DNA from: Nitratifractor sp.
GTDB taxonomy: Bacteria > Campylobacterota > Campylobacteria > Campylobacterales > Sulfurovaceae
Direction of reading: 5' to 3'
Length of the DNA: 9,854 nucleotides
Assembly (NCBI GenBank): GCA_015490055.1
Contig: WFYP01000250.1
Coordinates: 1 to 9,854, forward strand
The notes under the pieces were generated by a model. That model had not been told where the DNA came from, ran no database searches, and saw nothing but the letters and a program-made list of their open reading frames with translations. Shown here piece after piece: positions 6,598 to 9,854 of the stretch (position 1 is the stretch's first letter; each line of letters begins with the position of its first letter). The translations under genes were made by a program, and so were the position numbers.

Positions 6598-7317
6598 CTA
6601 TTGTAAAATTCCATCTAAATGGCTAACAAAAGGTATATTTAACACCCTTACTGCTTTTGCTATTCCATCATTACCTACTGCAAAAACAACTTCACCATTT
6701 TTACTTTTCATAATTGCTTTATTTGTAATTATATGAAAAATCCATACATCTTTAACACCTAGACTTTTCGCCTCTTTTGCTTGTTGGGCTTTTGTTGGTA
6801 CTTTTATTTTTAAGTAGCCTCCAGTGTGTTCCAAGCCTGCAACTTGTACTTGATACCAACCTGATGGTTTGTTTTTTAAATCATGTACAATATTGTGATA
6901 AACACTAAAAAGGTCATTATATGTAAAATATTTTAAATACCTTTTGCTATCTGTTATTATTTTACCATCTTTCCATTTCTTTCTTATTTTTGTAATTTTT
7001 TTAGAAGAGTAATTAAAAATATACTCTAAATGCATTTTTTTATTCTTATAGCTTGCATCTTGAACAAACTGTTTAGCATAATATTTATTATGTTTTATAT
7101 TGCCATTTGCATGATAGTGCTCTATTCTATTTCCAGACATCTTTTTTGCAAAGCCGAATGTATGCATATTGGCAGTAATATTATAACTGCTAACTCCGCT
7201 TGTATAATTTACATTTATCTCTCCTACTGTACCAAATATAGGGGCTTTAACTTTATAAATTAAATTTTGAGCAAAAACTGTTGCCGATAAAAATAATGTA
7301 GTTATTAATAATTTCAT
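6598..7317 (-). CDS. Secreted DUF3108-like protein
   Basis: A 239-residue protein with a clear signal peptide (MKLLITTLFLSATVFA, cleavage before Q17), so it is exported to the periplasm. The mature part is beta-strand rich. It opens with YKVKAPIFGTVGEINVNYTS (21-40), continues with a strand of the type 'Y-x-I-x-A-x-x-x-T-x-G-F-A-x-x-M-S-G-x-R', then a long Lys/Tyr-rich stretch. This order resembles DUF3108 proteins, which are periplasmic or envelope-associated with no established activity. No cysteines are present in the mature protein, so it is unlikely to be a direct DsbD client. AAGGA lies nine bases before the ATG. A TATAAT (7349-7344, minus strand) is a probable -10. It is divergent from der and convergent with the FTR-rhodanese gene. 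The family call is moderate and function is unknown. Confidence 0.65.
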   Translation of the reverse strand: MKLLITTLFLSATVFAQNLIYKVKAPIFGTVGEINVNYTSGVSSYNITANMHTFGFAKKMSGNRIEHYHANGNIKHNKYYAKQFVQDASYKNKKMHLEYIFNYSSKKITKIRKKWKDGKIITDSKRYLKYFTYNDLFSVYHNIVHDLKNKPSGWYQVQVAGLEHTGGYLKIKVPTKAQQAKEAKSLGVKDVWIFHIITNKAIMKSKNGEVVFAVGNDGIAKAVRVLNIPFVSHLDGILQ

Positions 7318-7343
7318 TACAAAAAATCCTTATTTTTTATACA

Positions 7344-7397
7344 ATTATACCTACTTTTTCGTAGAGTAATCGTGATAGTATATCTTTTTGGTATAAT
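7344..7397. promoter_or_regulatory. Divergent promoters for the DUF3108-like gene and der
   Basis: For der, TATAAT at 7392-7397 is preceded by TG at 7389-7390, an extended -10 (TGnTATAAT), with transcription expected from about 7404. For the DUF3108-like gene, TATAAT on the minus strand occupies 7349-7344. Neither has a recognisable -35 box. Between them CTAC (7351-7354) and GTAG (7361-7364) form a short dyad around a T-rich loop, adjoining the minus-strand -10. Confidence 0.6.
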
Positions 7398-7426
7398 TAC
7401 ATTAAAATTTGACAAAAGTAGAAAAT

Positions 7427-8812
7427 ATGAAAAAAGTTGCAGTAATAGGACGACCAAATGTGGGCAAAAGCTCATTTTTTAACCGCCTATTAAAGCGTAG
7501 GGATGCTATTACTTCAGATGTTAGCGGTACTACAAGAGATGTTAAAAAAGGTGTTGTTACGCTATTAGAGAATAGAGAGTTTGAACTCTTAGATACAGGT
7601 GGAATAGACTACACAAGCGAGCTTTTTAGTAAAGTTGGTGATAAATCGATGCAAGCTGCTAAAGAGGCAGATATTATTATCTATATGGTAGATGGAAAGA
7701 GTATTCCAGAACAAGAGGATAAAGAGCGTTTTTGGGAGTTACAGAGCCTTGGTAAACCACTTGCATTAATTGTAAACAAAATAGATAACGACAAAGAGTT
7801 GCAAGAGAAGTTTTGGGAGTTTGCAGAGTTTGGAGCAGAGAATATTTTTGCTGTTTCTATTAGCCACAATAGAGGTTTAAGCCCATTTTATAAGTGGCTA
7901 GAGGGGCAAATTCCTCCAAATTTAAATAGTAATACTGTTATAGAAGATGACGAACTTCCACTAGAGTTACTATTTGCACAAGATGAGGAAGAGGAGGAGT
8001 CTAAAGAGTTTAAAGTTGCTATTATTGGGCGTGTAAATACGGGTAAAAGCTCTTTGTTAAATGCAATTACTAAAGAAGACAGAGTTGTAGTTAGTGATGT
8101 TGCAGGTACAACAATAGACCCAATAGATGAAACTATAACTTACGATGACTACAATATTACTTTTGTAGATACAGCAGGTATTAGAAGAAGAAGCAAAATT
8201 TTAGGCATTGAAAAGTATGCACTAAATAGAACAGAAAATATGCTAAAAGAGGCAGATATTGCACTTGTAATGATAGATGCAACAGCTGGTGTAACAGAGT
8301 TAGACGAGAGAATTGCTGGGCTTGTAGATAAATATAAATTAGGCTGTTTGATTGTTGTAAACAAGTGGGATATTAGAGGTGAACTAGAGTATAAAGAGGC
8401 AATTAATGATATAAGAGATGAGCTAAAATTTCTACACTACGCACCTATTATTACAATTTCGGCAAAAACTGGGCAGAGAGTCGATAAAATATTAGATAAA
8501 ATTGTAGATATTTACAAAAAATATAGCCAGAGAATACCGACATCTAAACTTAACGATGCTATTAAAATGGCTATTTCAAGACACCATGTACCAAGCCATA
8601 ATGGGCAAGTTGTAAAGATTAAATTTGCTACACAATTTGCGACTAAACCGCCACGAATAGCACTTGTAGTAAATAAGCCAAATCTTTTACACTTTAGTTA
8701 TAAAAGATACCTTACAAACTTTTTAAGAGAGAAGTTTGATTTTGAGGGTGTGCCAATAGAGTTAATTGCACAAAAGCGTGGCGAAAGAACAGATAATGAA
8801 GATGAGGAGTAA
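7427..8812 (+). CDS. der: Ribosome biogenesis GTPase Der (EngA)
   Basis: Der is an essential tandem GTPase that binds the 50S subunit during its assembly. From the ATG at 7427 it has 461 residues, normal for the family. GTPase domain 1 shows GRPNVGKSS (8-16), SGTTRD (33-38), DTGG (56-59) and NKID (117-120). An acidic linker (about 173-193, with DEEEEE) leads to domain 2, with GRVNTGKSS (201-209), AGTTID (226-231), DTAG (248-251), NKWD (312-315) and SAK (345-347). The C-terminal KH-like domain spans about 360-450, with KPPRIALVVNKP. The in-frame TTG at 7409 is rejected because it would fall about five bases from the predicted transcription start. In the domain-2 P-loop the usual Pro-Asn-Val is Val-Asn-Thr, with GKSS kept. 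The last codons supply the Shine-Dalgarno of trpS. Confidence 0.96.
   Translation: MKKVAVIGRPNVGKSSFFNRLLKRRDAITSDVSGTTRDVKKGVVTLLENREFELLDTGGIDYTSELFSKVGDKSMQAAKEADIIIYMVDGKSIPEQEDKERFWELQSLGKPLALIVNKIDNDKELQEKFWEFAEFGAENIFAVSISHNRGLSPFYKWLEGQIPPNLNSNTVIEDDELPLELLFAQDEEEEESKEFKVAIIGRVNTGKSSLLNAITKEDRVVVSDVAGTTIDPIDETITYDDYNITFVDTAGIRRRSKILGIEKYALNRTENMLKEADIALVMIDATAGVTELDERIAGLVDKYKLGCLIVVNKWDIRGELEYKEAINDIRDELKFLHYAPIITISAKTGQRVDKILDKIVDIYKKYSQRIPTSKLNDAIKMAISRHHVPSHNGQVVKIKFATQFATKPPRIALVVNKPNLLHFSYKRYLTNFLREKFDFEGVPIELIAQKRGERTDNEDEE
8804..8809 (+). promoter_or_regulatory. trpS ribosome binding site embedded in the der C-terminal codons
   Basis: GAGGAG encodes the last two Glu codons of Der and lies immediately before its TAA stop, nine bases upstream of the trpS ATG. 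The six-base gap between the genes and this shared site point to one transcript with translational coupling. The site also fixes the trpS start codon. Confidence 0.8.
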
Positions 8813-8818
8813 AAAAAT

Positions 8819-9781
8819 ATGAGAGTACTATCGGGAATTCAATCATCAGGTAAATTGCACATTGGTAACTATTTTGGAGCGATTAATCAAATGCTTAAGC
8901 TTCAAGATGACAACGAACTTTTTGCATTTATTGCTAACTACCATGCATTAAGTGGTGGTGTAGATTTGTCGGAATTAAAAGATAACACAATAGATGTTGC
9001 TATAGACTTTTTAAGTTTAGGAATAGACCCTAAAAAAACTGTTTTTTGGGCTCAAAGCCAAGTAAAAGAGGTTTTAGAGCTATATTGGATACTATCTCGT
9101 TATACTCCTATGGGGTTATTAGAGAGAGGACATAGCTATAAAGATAAAACAGCAAAAGGTATAACAGCAAGCCATGCACTTTTTAGCTACCCTGTACTTA
9201 TGGCTGCTGATATTTTGCTTTACGATGCAGAAAAAGTGCCTGTTGGTAAAGACCAAATACAGCACTTAGAGATGACAAGAGATATTGCTATTAAGTTTAA
9301 TAATGAGCATGGTGATATTTTTACCATTCCAGAAGCTTTAGTAGAGAAGTCTGTTGCAACTGTACCAGGAACTGATGGTGCCAAAATGAGTAAAAGCTAT
9401 AAAAATACAATAGAGATATTTATGGAAGAGAAACCTCTACAGAAAAAGTGTAACAAAATTATAACCGACTCTACACCTTTAGGTGAACCGTTAGAGTATG
9501 AAGGTAACAATGTATATGCTTTAGCTTCACTATTCTTAAACGAAGAGCAAAAAGCAGAGCTTCAAGCAGATTATAAAAGTGGGAAATATGGGCACGGACA
9601 CTTTAAGAAATACCTAAAAGAGTTAATTTGGGAACACTTTAGAGATGCGAGAGAGAGAAAAGAGTACTACACAGCACACAAAGAAGAGGTAAAAGAGCTT
9701 TTAGCAGAGGGTGCAAGTAAAGCAAAAGCTATTGCATCTAAAAAGATGGAAATTGTAAGAGATGCTGTAGGTATTATATAA
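8819..9781 (+). CDS. trpS: Tryptophan--tRNA ligase
   Basis: This 320-residue class I aminoacyl-tRNA synthetase charges tRNA-Trp with tryptophan using ATP in the cytoplasm. The length suits bacterial TrpRS (E. coli 334). The N-terminal SGIQSSGKLHIGNYFGAI includes the HIGH-class motif as HIGN (14-17). Residues 125-147 (PVLMAADILLYDAEKVPVGKDQ) are the conserved Rossmann-fold and dimer-interface block around the tryptophan pocket. GAKMSKS (187-193) contains the KMSKS loop that acts in ATP binding. The C-terminal helical part (about 200-320) recognises the anticodon. It looks intact. It is the second gene of the der-trpS unit; the next base features are the hairpin repeat at 9806, with no further gene before the window ends. 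Confidence 0.97.
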   Translation: MRVLSGIQSSGKLHIGNYFGAINQMLKLQDDNELFAFIANYHALSGGVDLSELKDNTIDVAIDFLSLGIDPKKTVFWAQSQVKEVLELYWILSRYTPMGLLERGHSYKDKTAKGITASHALFSYPVLMAADILLYDAEKVPVGKDQIQHLEMTRDIAIKFNNEHGDIFTIPEALVEKSVATVPGTDGAKMSKSYKNTIEIFMEEKPLQKKCNKIITDSTPLGEPLEYEGNNVYALASLFLNEEQKAELQADYKSGKYGHGHFKKYLKELIWEHFRDARERKEYYTAHKEEVKELLAEGASKAKAIASKKMEIVRDAVGII

Positions 9782-9805
9782 ATTAATACTATTGCAAGTA
9801 TCTAT

Positions 9806-9854
9806 GTATGTAGTGCGTAAGTTCAATTAGTAACTGAAGTTACGCATTATATAC
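9806..9854. repeat. Hairpin repeat after trpS, related to the left-hand repeat
   Basis: Bases 9806-9825 pair with 9835-9854 over 20 positions, with a single G-G mismatch and two G-T pairs, around the nine-base loop ATTAGTAAC. Each arm contains TGCGTAA (or its complement) and matches the repeat at 124-152 at 23-24 of 29 positions. The pairing runs exactly to the last base of the window, so the element may continue beyond it. Its position 25 bases after trpS would suit a terminator, but the stem is A+T rich and no T-run can be seen. A REP-like or MITE-like dispersed element is at least as likely. Confidence 0.65.

Noticed and set aside
7351..7364. CTAC/GTAG dyad in the DUF3108-der gap as a terminator or operator
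   Set aside because: A four-base stem is too short to claim on its own in A+T-rich DNA; it is noted only within the promoter entry.
7409..7426. TTG start for der adding six residues
   Set aside because: It would be only about five bases from the predicted transcription start, and Der proteins normally begin directly at the M-x-x-V-A-V-I-G-R strand found at 7427.
1..9854. CRISPR array, tRNA, rRNA or transposase
   Set aside because: I found no regularly spaced direct repeats, no tRNA-like cloverleaf with a T-loop signature, no rRNA sequence and no transposase or integrase motifs in the protein-coding genes.

Overview
The window looks like a chromosomal segment of a low-GC Campylobacterota bacterium, with Sulfurovum or Sulfurimonas relatives most likely. 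The grounds are strong A+T bias, Lys/Ile/Asn-rich proteins, Campylobacterota-flavoured DsbD, Der and TrpRS proteins, and a ferredoxin:thioredoxin-reductase (FTR) catalytic domain fused to rhodanese. This placement is an inference from protein character; I could not run a search.

Layout. Bases 1-140 carry no gene. They hold a long imperfect hairpin (14-116) and one copy of a short dispersed repeat (121-152). On the minus strand, 1387-141 is a compact two-gene accessory operon. First comes a winged-helix plus gamma-glutamylcyclotransferase (GGCT/AIG2-fold) protein. It overlaps by one base a protein resembling the Amidoligase_2 (COOH-NH2 ligase) family, whose reading frame stops inside the dispersed repeat and is probably truncated. 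A near-consensus promoter lies between two perfect 11-bp inverted arms just upstream. Bases 1503-3404 (minus) encode a YyaL/DUF255 thioredoxin-fold protein, divergent from dsbD (3522-5339, plus). Then come a stand-alone rhodanese (5393-5746) and an FTR-rhodanese fusion (5834-6580). The fusion's C-terminal half is a close paralogue of the stand-alone rhodanese. A perfect 24-bp palindrome separates the fusion gene from a convergent secreted DUF3108-like protein (6598-7317, minus). The right end is housekeeping: der (7427-8812) and trpS (8819-9781), tightly coupled. A 49-base hairpin related to the left-hand repeat closes the window (9806-9854).

How the genes work together. The middle (1503-6580) is a redox and sulfur-handling block: a CHWC thioredoxin-fold protein, the inner-membrane electron conduit DsbD, and two sulfane-sulfur transfer domains, one joined to a [4Fe-4S] disulfide reductase. 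The left operon pairs a predicted amide/peptide-bond-forming enzyme with one that cleaves gamma-glutamyl-type amides, under what looks like control by the cyclotransferase's own DNA-binding domain. This is the part most likely to be an undescribed system. The flanking repeats suggest that end of the window is rearranged accessory DNA.
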